Part shown: positions 35,295 through 43,643 of the stretch, one piece after another
Layout: every line of letters begins with the position of its first letter
Numbering within the stretch: position 1 is the stretch's first letter
Assembly: GCA_963707975.1 (NCBI GenBank)
Contig: OY970177.1
Coordinates: 1,612,001 to 1,676,000 of the forward strand
Direction of reading: 5' to 3'
Source of the DNA: CAVVXX01 sp963707975
GTDB lineage: Bacteria > Pseudomonadota > Alphaproteobacteria > Micropepsales > Micropepsaceae
Length of the DNA: 64,000 bases
Made by a program: the position numbers and the translations under genes
Notes under the pieces: model-generated
Database searches by the model: none
What the model saw: only the letters and a program-made list of their open reading frames with translations
What the model was told of the DNA's origin: nothing

Positions 35295-38234
35295 TTATGC
35301 GCGCGAGGTTCGCAGTAGCAGGTCTATATGGCTCTTGAGGTCGTTCGGGGCATAGGGCTTTCGCAGTAACTCAAATTCCTTAGCCGCGGCACTGCTGACT
35401 GCGTCACTAAAGCCCGATGTGAGCAAGATGGGCAGATCGGGATGCGACTTTCGTAGAGCGCGCGCCAGCTCGACTCCATTCATGCCAGGCATCACCACAT
35501 CCGAAAACACCACATCTATGGATGGAGTTTTTTCAATTATTGCGAGTGCTGCCGACGCGTCGGCAGCATGGTGAACTTGATAACCCATACTTCGCAAGGT
35601 TTCGCGAGTCGTGCGCGCGACTCCGGGATCGTCCTCAATCAGCAAAATCGTCGCGTTGCTGCCAGTTTCTCTGCCTTCTGGTTTAACTGCGTCAATTGCC
35701 GTGCCCACTGCCGATGCTGCGGGTAGCAGGATTGTAAGGGTGGTACCCTCTCCCACGCGGCTTTCAATGCGCACATCTCCGCCGGATTGGCGTGCGAAGC
35801 CATAAACCTGACTCAGCCCAAGGCCGCTGCCTTTGCCAGCTTCTTTGGTGGTAAAGAATGGTTCGAAGATCTTGGCCTGCACCTCTGGCGTCATCCCCGT
35901 CCCTGTGTCTGTGAGAGAAATAGCGATAAAATCTGTGGTAGCGCCGCCCACGCCATTCATTACCAAATTGTGGACGCGAAGGGTGAGGCGGCCACCGGCA
36001 GGCATCGCATCCTGTGCATTCACCGCCACATTAAGCAGAGCTAGGTCAAGCTCTCCAGTATCGACCAGGATAGGGTGGAGATCCGCATCCACATGTGTCG
36101 CTACCTTGATGTCGGCGCGAAGCGAATGGGCGAGTAGCTCGACTGTCAGTGGCAACCGTTGGCGCAAATCAATCAATTCCGGACGAAGCGACTGACGCCG
36201 CGAAAACGACAACAATTGTCGTGTCAGATTTGCTCCACGGTCCGCCGCATAGCGGATATTGCGGGCATTACGCAGCAGCTGACCATTATCTCCGGCGATG
36301 CGTTCGATGATGGAGGCACTACCCATAATGGCAGTTAACAGATTGTTGAAGTCGTGCGCGACTCCGCCTGTCAGCTGACCGATCGCTTCCATTTTCTGCG
36401 CCTGGAATAATTGTTCGCGCGTTTCCTCGAGCTTTCTTTTTGCTTCATGAGCGGCCGTGATGTCGCGGGCAATTTTGGCGAAGCCGATAAGCTTGTCATC
36501 GTCGTTCCGAATGGCCGTAATCAGGGCATTTGCCCAATAGCAGCTGCCGTCCTTGCGTACGCGCAGGCCCTCTGTTTCGTATTGGCCTTCACTAGCGGCG
36601 ATTTCGAGCGCGCGCGCTGGAATGTTGGCCCGCTTTTCTTCGTCCGTATAGAACTCACTGATGTGTTTTCCAATGATCTCGTGGGTTTCATATTGCTGGA
36701 TGCGCTCGGCGCCCGGATTCCAACTGACCACATGGCCATTGGGATCGAGCATGAATATGGCGTGATCACGTACGCCCTCGATCAGTAGACGATAATTACG
36801 CTCGCTTCGCTGCAGCGCAATCTCTGCTTCCTTGGATTCGGTTATGTCCTGGCAGATTCCCAGCATTTGAGTAATCTTGCTCTCTTCATCTTTGACCACC
36901 TCACTTCCCGATCGAAGGAATCTCACACTACCATCAGAACGAATTATTCTGTGCTCGATGAGAAAACCGCGGCCTTCGCGTAGCGACATTGTCGCCGCTT
37001 CACGAAGGTCATTGTTATCATCGGGATGTACGAGATTAAGGAAATCCTGAACAGTACCTCGGAAGTTGGTGTCTGTGATTCCGAAGATCTTGCGCAGGTG
37101 ATCTGACCAGGCAAACCTCCCATCCGCTACATTCCAAACCCAGCTTCCCAGATTGGCCAGGCGTTGCGCTTCCAGTAGTTGAAGGCGCTGTTGCTCTCGC
37201 TCAAATTCGGCGCATTTACGTTGCTCGATCTCGGCAATGAGCGCCTGCGTGCGCACTTGAACGCGGTGATCCAGTTCTTCCTGCGAACGCCGAAGTTCTT
37301 CCTCGGTGCGCTTGCGCACGGCGACGTCGGCGCTTAAGGCGAGACTGGGTACGGAGATGCTGATCATGAAAACGAGCAGCAGAAAGAACGAATCATTTAG
37401 TACGGTGCCGACAAAGGGTCCACCGCGCGCGTAAGTACCCCAAACCGCAAAGGCGGCAAGTATGATAACTACGGTCGCGGTATCTCGTTGCCCGCGCCGA
37501 AGTGCCGCCCAGATTAGGGGCAGTATGATGAGAAAGGCTGCGGCACGGCCGCTTTCTGTCCACGGGGTAACGGGAACAAAAGCAATTAGTCCGATAACCG
37601 CCGCCAAGACAAATATTGCGACCGCTTCGATGATGTCGTCGCGATCCCAAGTGCGCGGGTAGTGCAGCGTCCACAGGACCATGACTGGCGTGATGACAAC
37701 GGCGCCGGCGAGGTCGCCAAGCCACCAAGTCCTCCATATTGTGAAAAAATTGGTCCATGCGGCAAAGCCTGCCATCGCTAAGCTGCCCACGCCGATCGTG
37801 GCGCTTACTAGAGTGCCGATCACACTCGCCGATGCGAACTTTGCCACGCCCACGGAGCTGTCAAAAGTATTGCGTCCAGACGACCATGTTGTAATCAAGA
37901 GCGCTGCAACCAGAGCTTCCAAAGTATTGCCAGAGGCAATAGCCATTGACGTGTAGAATGTGCCGGCAGTGGTAAAGTTGGCGAACAACGCGCCTACAAA
38001 AATTGCAGGTGAAACCCGATAACCGCGTATCAATACTATTGCCAAAGCGAATCCAGTGGGGGGCCAAATGGGAGTGGCGCTCGGGTTCACCTGAGCAAGG
38101 CTGAGTCCAAATTTGGCTAGAACATAATAAACACATGCTATCCCGATACTCTCCGCGGCGAACAGAGCAACTTGGCCAATATTTGGCGCCGCGCCGAATA
38201 TGACACCGCGTGAGAGCTCACGCTTCAAAGACAT
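35295..38234 (-). CDS. MASE1-PAS-PAS hybrid histidine kinase with C-terminal receiver
   Basis: About 979 residues. An N-terminal MASE1-like membrane sensor (around residues 20-290, eight or more hydrophobic segments, NPSATPIWPPTGFALA) is followed by a short coiled coil and two PAS/PAC modules (SWVWNVADGRFAWSD; AIFMLDPNGHVVSWNPGAER). The HisKA box is GGVAHDFNNLLTAIMG, the ATPase motifs NAVNAQDAM-like and GSGLGLSQVYGFA, and the receiver has its Asp in VVFSDVVMPGMNG. It is a classical HisKA kinase, not the HWE/HisKA_2 type of PhyK. The ATG at 38234 is chosen over a TTG ten codons earlier. It lies upstream of phyR on the same strand. Confidence 0.9.
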   Translation of the reverse strand: MSLKRELSRGVIFGAAPNIGQVALFAAESIGIACVYYVLAKFGLSLAQVNPSATPIWPPTGFALAIVLIRGYRVSPAIFVGALFANFTTAGTFYTSMAIASGNTLEALVAALLITTWSSGRNTFDSSVGVAKFASASVIGTLVSATIGVGSLAMAGFAAWTNFFTIWRTWWLGDLAGAVVITPVMVLWTLHYPRTWDRDDIIEAVAIFVLAAVIGLIAFVPVTPWTESGRAAAFLIILPLIWAALRRGQRDTATVVIILAAFAVWGTYARGGPFVGTVLNDSFFLLLVFMISISVPSLALSADVAVRKRTEEELRRSQEELDHRVQVRTQALIAEIEQRKCAEFEREQQRLQLLEAQRLANLGSWVWNVADGRFAWSDHLRKIFGITDTNFRGTVQDFLNLVHPDDNNDLREAATMSLREGRGFLIEHRIIRSDGSVRFLRSGSEVVKDEESKITQMLGICQDITESKEAEIALQRSERNYRLLIEGVRDHAIFMLDPNGHVVSWNPGAERIQQYETHEIIGKHISEFYTDEEKRANIPARALEIAASEGQYETEGLRVRKDGSCYWANALITAIRNDDDKLIGFAKIARDITAAHEAKRKLEETREQLFQAQKMEAIGQLTGGVAHDFNNLLTAIMGSASIIERIAGDNGQLLRNARNIRYAADRGANLTRQLLSFSRRQSLRPELIDLRQRLPLTVELLAHSLRADIKVATHVDADLHPILVDTGELDLALLNVAVNAQDAMPAGGRLTLRVHNLVMNGVGGATTDFIAISLTDTGTGMTPEVQAKIFEPFFTTKEAGKGSGLGLSQVYGFARQSGGDVRIESRVGEGTTLTILLPAASAVGTAIDAVKPEGRETGSNATILLIEDDPGVARTTRETLRSMGYQVHHAADASAALAIIEKTPSIDVVFSDVVMPGMNGVELARALRKSHPDLPILLTSGFSDAVSSAAAKEFELLRKPYAPNDLKSHIDLLLRTSRA

Positions 38235-38300
38235 GTTCTCTAGCCGAATGTTACCACGCGGCAAGCATAGCGATTTCGCGAGCGCTGCTCCAGCCGCCTA

Positions 38301-38660
38301 CTATTTCTCGATTGCCGCTATAAGCTGGTCCCAGGCAAAGGGCTTGGCCAGAAAGACGATGCGGTCCTTGACGGCAGTAAGCTTTTCCGTTTTGGCGCCA
38401 CTCACTACGATAACTTTAAGCCTCGGCCAGTTCCTCAATGCCTCAAGCACCAGCTCCTCGCCTAACATGCCACCCAGCCTGAGGTCTGTGACAAGAACGT
38501 TGATGTCAGGCTCAGCCTCGAGCTCACCCAACGCAGCCTCGGCATTCTGCACTTGCCGAACTTCGTGACCAGACAATTCAATCATCTCCGCCGCTGCCAT
38601 GCGCACAAGAGGATCGTCTTCAACCAGCAACACAACTAGGCTACGAGTGGTGGCGTTCAT
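38301..38660 (-). CDS. Single-domain response regulator
   Basis: 119-residue receiver domain without output domain: acidic pocket VEDDPLV, phospho-acceptor Asp in VLVTDLRLGGMLGEE, conserved Ser/Lys in VVSGA and FLAKPF. It lies 66 bases upstream of the hybrid kinase on the same strand and is a plausible phosphorelay partner. Confidence 0.9.
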   Translation of the reverse strand: MNATTRSLVVLLVEDDPLVRMAAAEMIELSGHEVRQVQNAEAALGELEAEPDINVLVTDLRLGGMLGEELVLEALRNWPRLKVIVVSGAKTEKLTAVKDRIVFLAKPFAWDQLIAAIEK

Positions 38661-39104
38661 GCGTTACGTCCGCGTCTGTTGCGCGTAAAATTGACGTTTT
38701 TCGTAATAGGAGGACCTCAGCATCTCAGCACTCCAAATCCGATTAGACGAGACTTCCAGCCAAAATGAGTCGCTCCTTATCGTGAACAGTTAAAATCCCA
38801 CAATTCACCACCAATGCGAGTCCCACACTTCCGAAAGCTTTACCTACATATTCTCAGATACACAAAACTCACATATTGCGAGCGTATGGGCCACTTCGAA
38901 CTGCTCAATATATGTTTCTTGATTACGCAAAGAAATTCCCTGTTGTGGCGCCTGGCGGAAAGTCTGCCCTGACCCCAAGCGGACATTACCCGTTGCGACC
39001 AAGTGAGGGCACGTAGGCGACTCGGCCAACTTGTGGACTTCGCCAAGGTTTGACACCGAATCATGCGTCTCGTGGGGAATCGGCTTTCTGTATAGGAAGG
39101 ACAG
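38661..39104. other. Intergenic stretch without recognised gene
   Basis: About 440 bases. A degenerate half copy of the dispersed repeat (CCCCAAGCGGACATTACCC near 38973-38991) is visible. Overlapping short minus-strand frames (38840-39146) show no family resemblance. Confidence 0.45.
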
Positions 39105-39129
39105 GAACAATCTGTGAAGTCCTGCGTTG
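39105..39129 (+). promoter_or_regulatory. EcfG-type promoter cut off from its gene by an IS element
   Basis: GGAAC (39105-39109), 16 bases, CGTT (39126-39129). It points right into the IS3-family element that begins at 39187. The first same-strand gene beyond the element is the GlsB-type gene at 40481. Confidence 0.7.
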
Positions 39130-39224
39130 TAGATCCAGACAATCATTGGGGGCCTTCATGATCTATACGAACGTCATTTGCTCGACTGACCTGCCGTATT
39201 TTTTGTACCAACGGCATAGAGAGA

Positions 39225-40097
39225 CTATTGCATCGGAGCGGCCTGATCTAGCGGCGACGGGTTCGGCTTGAACACCAGTGGCGCGGGCGGGCGATATCCA
39301 AGCGACGAGTGCGGTCTAACGGTGTTGTAGTGCTTTCGCCATTGCTTGATGATGACTTGAGCTTCCTTGAGGCTGTAGAAGATTTCACCGTTCAGCAGCT
39401 CGTCGCGCAGCTTTCCGTTGAAGGATTCGTTGTAACCGTTCTCCCAAGGGCTTCCCGGCTCGATGTAGAGCGCCTTCACCCCAACACTTACGAGCCAGTT
39501 ACGCACGACCTTGGCAGTCATTTCAGGACCGTTGTCTGAACGGATGTGCTCAGGCACTCCGCGCACGATCATGGCGTCAGCCAGCGCCTCAATCACGCCA
39601 AAACTGTTGATCCGGCGGGCGACCTTGAGGGCCAAACACTCGCGCGTGAACTCGTCGATCAGTGTCAGTAGCCGCAGCTTGCGGCCGTCGTGCGTCTGGG
39701 CCTCGACGAAGTCGTAACTCCACACGTGATTGCGGCCTTCCGGCCTCAGCCGGACGCACGAGCCATCGTTGAACCAAAGACGGCCCCTCGGCTTCTGTTT
39801 CCTGGGTACTTTCAGCCCCTCGCGGCGCCAGATGCGGCTCACCCGGTCACAGCCCACGTCCCACCCTGCATCCTTCAGCAGGAATGCGATCCGCCGGTAG
39901 CCATAACGGCCATACTGTGACGCCAAGGCAATAATGGCCTGCGTAAGCGCGTCTTCGTCAGCTCGCACAATGGCTGTGTAACGCTGCGTGCCACGAGGCT
40001 GACCGACGATCCGGCAGGCCTGGCGTTCCGAGAGAGCGTATTTCTCGCGGACCCCCGCTACAGCGGACCTGCGCCGTTCGGGGCTTACAAGTTTCCC
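39225..40097 (-). CDS. IS3-family transposase OrfB (DDE integrase domain)
   Basis: Catalytic part of the element, expressed as a fusion to OrfA. The rve-type core has Asp in VWSYDFVEAQT, Asp in HIRSDNGPEM and Glu in NGYNESFNGKLRDE, with the usual DD(35)E spacing. The HTH_21 region is GRYGYRRIAFLLKDAGW. Sequence from about 40097 (GKLVSPERRR) downstream is family-like; the upstream frame is a shadow of orfA. Looks intact. Confidence 0.9.
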   Translation of the reverse strand, partial: GKLVSPERRRSAVAGVREKYALSERQACRIVGQPRGTQRYTAIVRADEDALTQAIIALASQYGRYGYRRIAFLLKDAGWDVGCDRVSRIWRREGLKVPRKQKPRGRLWFNDGSCVRLRPEGRNHVWSYDFVEAQTHDGRKLRLLTLIDEFTRECLALKVARRINSFGVIEALADAMIVRGVPEHIRSDNGPEMTAKVVRNWLVSVGVKALYIEPGSPWENGYNESFNGKLRDELLNGEIFYSLKEAQVIIKQWRKHYNTVRPHSSLGYRPPAPLVFKPNPSPLDQAAPMQ

Positions 40098-40363
40098 GAG
40101 GAGATGTCCTTGAGAATCTGCTTCTCGAGCGAGAGGTCCGCCACTAGGCGCTTTAGCCGGACATTCTCCTTCTCCAGCTCCTTCATCCTCTTGGCCTGAT
40201 CCAAGTCGAGCCCGCCGTACTCTTTGCGCCAGCGGTAATAACTTTGTTGCGATATCCCCGCTTCCCGGCACGCAACCGGCGCCGCCTTTCCCTGCGCCAT
40301 CCCCACTTCAATCTGGCGAAGCAGCGTCACAATCTGCTCCGCGTTAAACCTCTTCTTCGGCAT
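40085..40363 (-). CDS. IS3-family transposase OrfA
   Basis: 92-residue helix-turn-helix protein (RFNAEQIVTLLRQIEVG, GISQQSYYRWRKEYGG) with a C-terminal leucine zipper (MKELEKENVRLKRLVADL). Start ATG at 40363. The -1 slippery heptamer GGGAAAC lies four codons before the stop and lets ribosomes continue into OrfB. Confidence 0.88.
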   Translation of the reverse strand: MPKKRFNAEQIVTLLRQIEVGMAQGKAAPVACREAGISQQSYYRWRKEYGGLDLDQAKRMKELEKENVRLKRLVADLSLEKQILKDISSGNL

Positions 40364-40480
40364 AACCTGGTTCCTTTCCAAGACAGTTTCTATCAAACCG
40401 TCTGGTACAAAAACTGCCAGTCAGGTCAATTTCATCTTCACGAGTGTGCGACGATAATCGGATAATAAGGAGAAAATTCT

Positions 40481-40735
40481 ATGTCCGCTGAGACAATTCT
40501 CGTTTGGATCTTAGTCGGCATGGTCACGGGATGGCTGGCTGGTAAGGTAGTCGAAGGTGGCGGTTTTGGCCTAATAGGCGACATCGTTGTTGGTATTATT
40601 GGCGCGTTTATTGGCAGTTGGGTTCTTCGCCATTTGGGAATATCAATCGGCAGCGGAATTGTAGGTCTGGCAGCTAGTGCCATGATAGGCGCCATCTCTT
40701 TGCTACTAATCTTGAGGCTAGTAAGGCGTATATGA
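40481..40735 (+). CDS. GlsB/YeaQ/YmgE-type small membrane protein
   Basis: 84 residues with three hydrophobic helices and the Gly-rich pattern WLAGKVVEGGGFGLIGDIVV then GIIGAFIGSWVLRHLG, typical of transglycosylase-associated (GlsB/YeaQ) proteins. Inner membrane; stress-related in other bacteria but of unknown biochemical role. RBS AAGGAG 8 bases before the ATG. The IS ends 51 bases upstream and has probably removed its stress promoter (39105-39129). Confidence 0.85.
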   Translation: MSAETILVWILVGMVTGWLAGKVVEGGGFGLIGDIVVGIIGAFIGSWVLRHLGISIGSGIVGLAASAMIGAISLLLILRLVRRI

Positions 40736-41277
40736 GCGCCGATCGCTCTTCCTTGCTGCGCACACAATCAAAATCTTTCGTGGCGTACCGAAGCCCCGCG
40801 CGAGAGAGGCCAAGTTAAGTGCATCACCATCTGGTAGCTAGCTGGCGAATCGTTTGGGAGATTGTTGCGAAATGGCGACGATAATAGCGGCCGAATTGCG
40901 CGGGCTTGATGAAACAAGCAATAGCGACATTAATGGATGATATTGAACGTCAGCAGGGCTGCACGAGTTAGGGATACGATTTAGTACAGCGAGATGACGG
41001 ATTTATTGTACCGGCGGACCAAAAAACTACGTTATCGATCCCCTGAGCTGGCAGCGATATGCGGACATTTGTCCAGCGTCCGTTTCTGATCCAACAGGGA
41101 CAAAGATAACGCCTTCCATTTTGTCGGATCACTCTGTCGATGCCCTTTCAAACTAGTTACTCACAAACCGCAAAGAAGCGGGTCTGGTTACTTCCGCGCG
41201 ACCAGGTAGCAGGCCGCCCCCAGCAAAATACGGCAGGCCAAGTCAATAGTTCCAACGCCATAGGCGGTGGTTTATTT
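40736..41277. other. Intergenic stretch without recognised gene
   Basis: About 540 bases. A degenerate copy of the dispersed repeat lies near 41060-41095 (GCGGACATTTGTCC ... GTCCGTTTCTGATCC). The frame open from 41140 is not coding before 41347. Confidence 0.45.
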
Positions 41278-41302
41278 GGAACAACGGAGGGATTTTGGCG
41301 TT
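41278..41302 (+). promoter_or_regulatory. EcfG-type promoter for the Tyr/Trp-rich secreted protein
   Basis: GGAAC (41278-41282), 16 bases, CGTT (41299-41302); start codon 45 bases downstream. Its position excludes the upstream ATG at 41140 as start. Confidence 0.75.
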
Positions 41303-41346
41303 CGTTATGGGGGCGGCAGGAGAACTTTAGGAAGGAATTCTTGGCG

Positions 41347-41901
41347 ATGAAAACGATAGCCAAACTTGGAATTGGGGCGGCGCTTTTTGCAGGCCTTGCT
41401 TTGGCCCCGGCCGCGAGTGTGTTAGCTGCCGACGAAGAGCACCCGCATATAGACCAACCTCACGGCCCTCCAGCCGGTTTTCATGGGCGCATGCCTGAGC
41501 GCGGGTATCGCGGCGTGCCGCCCAATTTCCATGGCGCAACCCGTCCCGAACGTGGTGCGCCGATGAAAGGTAGGGCAGGTACGCCCTCGGCAGAACATCA
41601 AGGAAGCTTCCATGGTCATGCCTTTGCCGAAATGACGTCGCAAGAACATGAGAGCTGGATGCATGGCCGTTGGCGCCATACCGAGCATAATGGCCATTAC
41701 GGCTGGTGGTGGTTCACCGATGGTCTCTGGTTCTTCTATCCTGAGCCCATCTATCCCTACCCGACTTACATTGGGCTGGAAGAGTATTACGAGGAAGCCG
41801 GGGATTATTACTGGTATTGGTGCGACGACCCAGAGGGCTATTACCCCTATGTCCAGGAATGCAATGACGAGTGGCAAGCGGTGCCACCCCAGCCCTACTG
41901 A
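41347..41901 (+). CDS. Secreted His- and Tyr/Trp-rich protein
   Basis: 184 residues. Signal peptide of about 27 residues (GIGAALFAGLALAPAASVLA), then a His/Gly/Pro-rich middle, then an aromatic C-terminus (YGWWWFTDGLWFFYPEPIY; YYWYWCDDPEGYYPYVQEC). The motif CDDPEGYYPYVQxC occurs at the C-terminus of many proteobacterial exported hypotheticals. The ATG at 41347 follows AGGAAGG and a perfect EcfG-type promoter. Function unknown. Confidence 0.75.
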   Translation: MKTIAKLGIGAALFAGLALAPAASVLAADEEHPHIDQPHGPPAGFHGRMPERGYRGVPPNFHGATRPERGAPMKGRAGTPSAEHQGSFHGHAFAEMTSQEHESWMHGRWRHTEHNGHYGWWWFTDGLWFFYPEPIYPYPTYIGLEEYYEEAGDYYWYWCDDPEGYYPYVQECNDEWQAVPPQPY

Positions 41902-41928
41902 ATTGGTACGACAGATGATAGATGAAAT

Positions 41929-41957
41929 CGCCGGCGGAGCGAGAAGCTCCGCCGGCG
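41929..41957 (+). terminator. Strong hairpin behind the Tyr/Trp-rich gene
   Basis: Perfect 12-base arms CGCCGGCGGAGC and GCTCCGCCGGCG with loop GAGAA, 27 bases behind the stop. No T tract follows, so it is either a non-canonical terminator or an mRNA-stabilising hairpin. Confidence 0.6.
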
Positions 41958-42127
41958 GCCGGGCGCGCTAGATTGCATTAAGGAAGGCTGGCTGCGTGGT
42001 GTCTTGGAAGGATAAAGACAGCAAAACGGGGCTGTCCTCGCGCACTTCCTTTACGTAGTCACTTTGAGTACGTAGTCACTTTGAGGTTCCAACTATGTCG
42101 CTCGTTTGGAATCTTGTAACGCTTTGT

Positions 42128-42153
42128 GGAACCGTCGGCCTCAGCCCCACGTT
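42128..42153 (+). promoter_or_regulatory. EcfG-type promoter for the superoxide dismutase gene
   Basis: GGAAC (42128-42132), 17 bases, CGTT (42150-42153); start codon 30 bases downstream. Confidence 0.7.
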
Positions 42154-42182
42154 CACCCATAGAACCAAGCGGAGCCAGGCTC

Positions 42183-42824
42183 ATGACAATCCCTTTCAAA
42201 GCGCCCAAAGCAAAACACGCCGAGCCTTTTGTCCTGCCGCCGTTGGCATATGAAGAAAACGCGCTGGAGCCAGTGATTTCGGCGCGCACTATTTCTTTCC
42301 ATTACGGCAAACATCACAAGGCCTATGTCGATAAGCTGAACGAACTTGTCCGCGATACGGAATACGGCGAAATGGAGCTCGAGGAAGTTATCCGCGACAC
42401 CCTCAGAGGGAAGGACAAAGAAAGCGCGCAAATATTCAACAACGCGGCGCAAGTTTGGAACCACACCTTCTATTGGTCATCGCTTACTCATAAACCCTGC
42501 AGACCAAAGGGTGATCTGGCTCAGTCCATCAATCGTGATTTCGGCGATTACGAAAGATTTAAGGCCGCATTCGCCGAGGCCGCGATTTCACAGTTCGGTA
42601 GCGGCTGGGCCTGGCTAGTGTTGGATAATGGAAAGCTGAAAATCGAAAAAACGCCCGACGCCGACACACCCATGGCCGAAAAGAAAACCTGTCTTCTCAA
42701 CGTCGATGTATGGGAACATGCCTATTACCTCGATTACCAAAATCGCCGCGCGGATTACGTCAAAGCGGTCATCGATAATCTACTCAACTGGGACTTCGCG
42801 GTAGGAAATTTCGTAGGAAATTGA
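42183..42824 (+). CDS. sodB: Superoxide dismutase, Fe/Mn family (Fe type)
   Basis: 213 residues, cytoplasmic, dismutes superoxide. Metal ligands are His40 (SFHYGKHH), the His in AAQVWNHTFYW, and Asp and His in NVDVWEHAYYLDYQN. AAQVWNHTFYW and the residues around the last ligands favour the iron form. The N-terminus has about 14 extra residues before LPPLAYEENALEP. The ATG at 42183 is fixed by the promoter 30 bases upstream. GC is lower than in the core. Confidence 0.94.
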   Translation: MTIPFKAPKAKHAEPFVLPPLAYEENALEPVISARTISFHYGKHHKAYVDKLNELVRDTEYGEMELEEVIRDTLRGKDKESAQIFNNAAQVWNHTFYWSSLTHKPCRPKGDLAQSINRDFGDYERFKAAFAEAAISQFGSGWAWLVLDNGKLKIEKTPDADTPMAEKKTCLLNVDVWEHAYYLDYQNRRADYVKAVIDNLLNWDFAVGNFVGN

Positions 42825-43163
42825 ACTGTACTCTGACGAATTTATTGGCCCGATCAAAGGAACAGGTATTGTCTGGCGGATCTTTCGCATTTACCGATGA
42901 ATTGAGGTCGAGGAGGTGTGACACGCGGCAACTATTTCCGTAGAATTACAATTGCAAACTTTCGATGTGAAAAATTGAGTTTCTTATTGAAACTAGATTT
43001 ATTGAAGCTAATACTCACTGGCACATGGCGATACGCGAGTAATGGCCGCGTAGCCAAGTTCAATCAAGAAACTGATGAATGGGGAACGGGGGAAGCGGCG
43101 GTGCCGCTGCCGATGGCAGCACTCATCGTGCGTGATTGTTGTTGTAACCAAGGAGAAAAGACA
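42825..43163. other. Intergenic stretch without recognised gene
   Basis: 340 bases. GGAAC, 17 bases, CGCT (43083-43108) is a one-mismatch stress-type promoter in front of the gene at 43164. Nothing else recognised. Confidence 0.4.
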
Positions 43164-43439
43164 ATGGTAGAGAAAAGCTCACCCGTCGAAATCGAGAACA
43201 GACACGCTCTTCCTGAGTTCAATTGGGAAGATCTCACCGAGCCGGGCGCCTATGTCGACAAGAACACGGGCGACCTTTACCGGATCCCAAAGGAGGGGCT
43301 GGTGAAAGGTGCCTCACCGATCATAATGAAAGAGAGCCAAGGTTCGACCAGGTTATGCTTGATTAGCAAAAACCCGTTCGTCACGGCGCTAGAAGCGCGA
43401 CGGAGTTGTGCGCAGCATAATATCACTCCTAACTTCTGA
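43164..43439 (+). CDS. Conserved hypothetical protein
   Basis: 91 residues, soluble: ALPEFNWEDLTEPGAYVD, TGDLYRIPKEGLVKGASPII and C-terminal EARRSCAQHNITPNF. The ATG at 43164 follows AAGGAG; the frame upstream is not supported. It looks like a conserved family, but I do not know a function. Confidence 0.65.
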   Translation: MVEKSSPVEIENRHALPEFNWEDLTEPGAYVDKNTGDLYRIPKEGLVKGASPIIMKESQGSTRLCLISKNPFVTALEARRSCAQHNITPNF

Positions 43440-43643
43440 TTAGTCCCACTGGGAACTGCCCGGTATCGCCTCGATGGTGATGCCGGGCACCGTGCGTTTG
43501 CAGCGGTTCTTCGTTTCCCGCACGATAAGGGGACGATCTGTCAAAAGCACATTGACTAACGAACATGCGAGGCCCTTAAGGCCTTTACCCGGGATACAAG
43601 GGATTGGGTAGAAGTCAGACGAATCGAAATGAAGTAGCTGCCA

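Larger units (their letters stand above)
39187..40429 (-). mobile_element. IS3-family insertion sequence (1243 bp)
   Basis: Ends are imperfect inverted repeats beginning TGACCTG: the left end reads TGACCTGCCGTATTTTTTG and continues TACCAACGG, the right end (reverse complement) reads TGACCTGACTGGCAGTTTTT and continues GTACCAGACGG. It contains orfA and orfB in -1 relation with a GGGAAAC slippery heptamer. No target duplication is apparent at either flank (CGAC against ATTT), so the copy may have rearranged or its exact ends differ by a few bases. Confidence 0.85.

Noticed and set aside
38840..39146. Two overlapping minus-strand frames of 100 codons
   Set aside because: Both run through a degenerate dispersed repeat and the EcfG-type promoter; no motif or RBS.
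39183..40433. Target-site duplication of the IS element
   Set aside because: Flanks CGAC and ATTT do not match; ATTT recurs 8 bases outside the left end but not adjacent to it.
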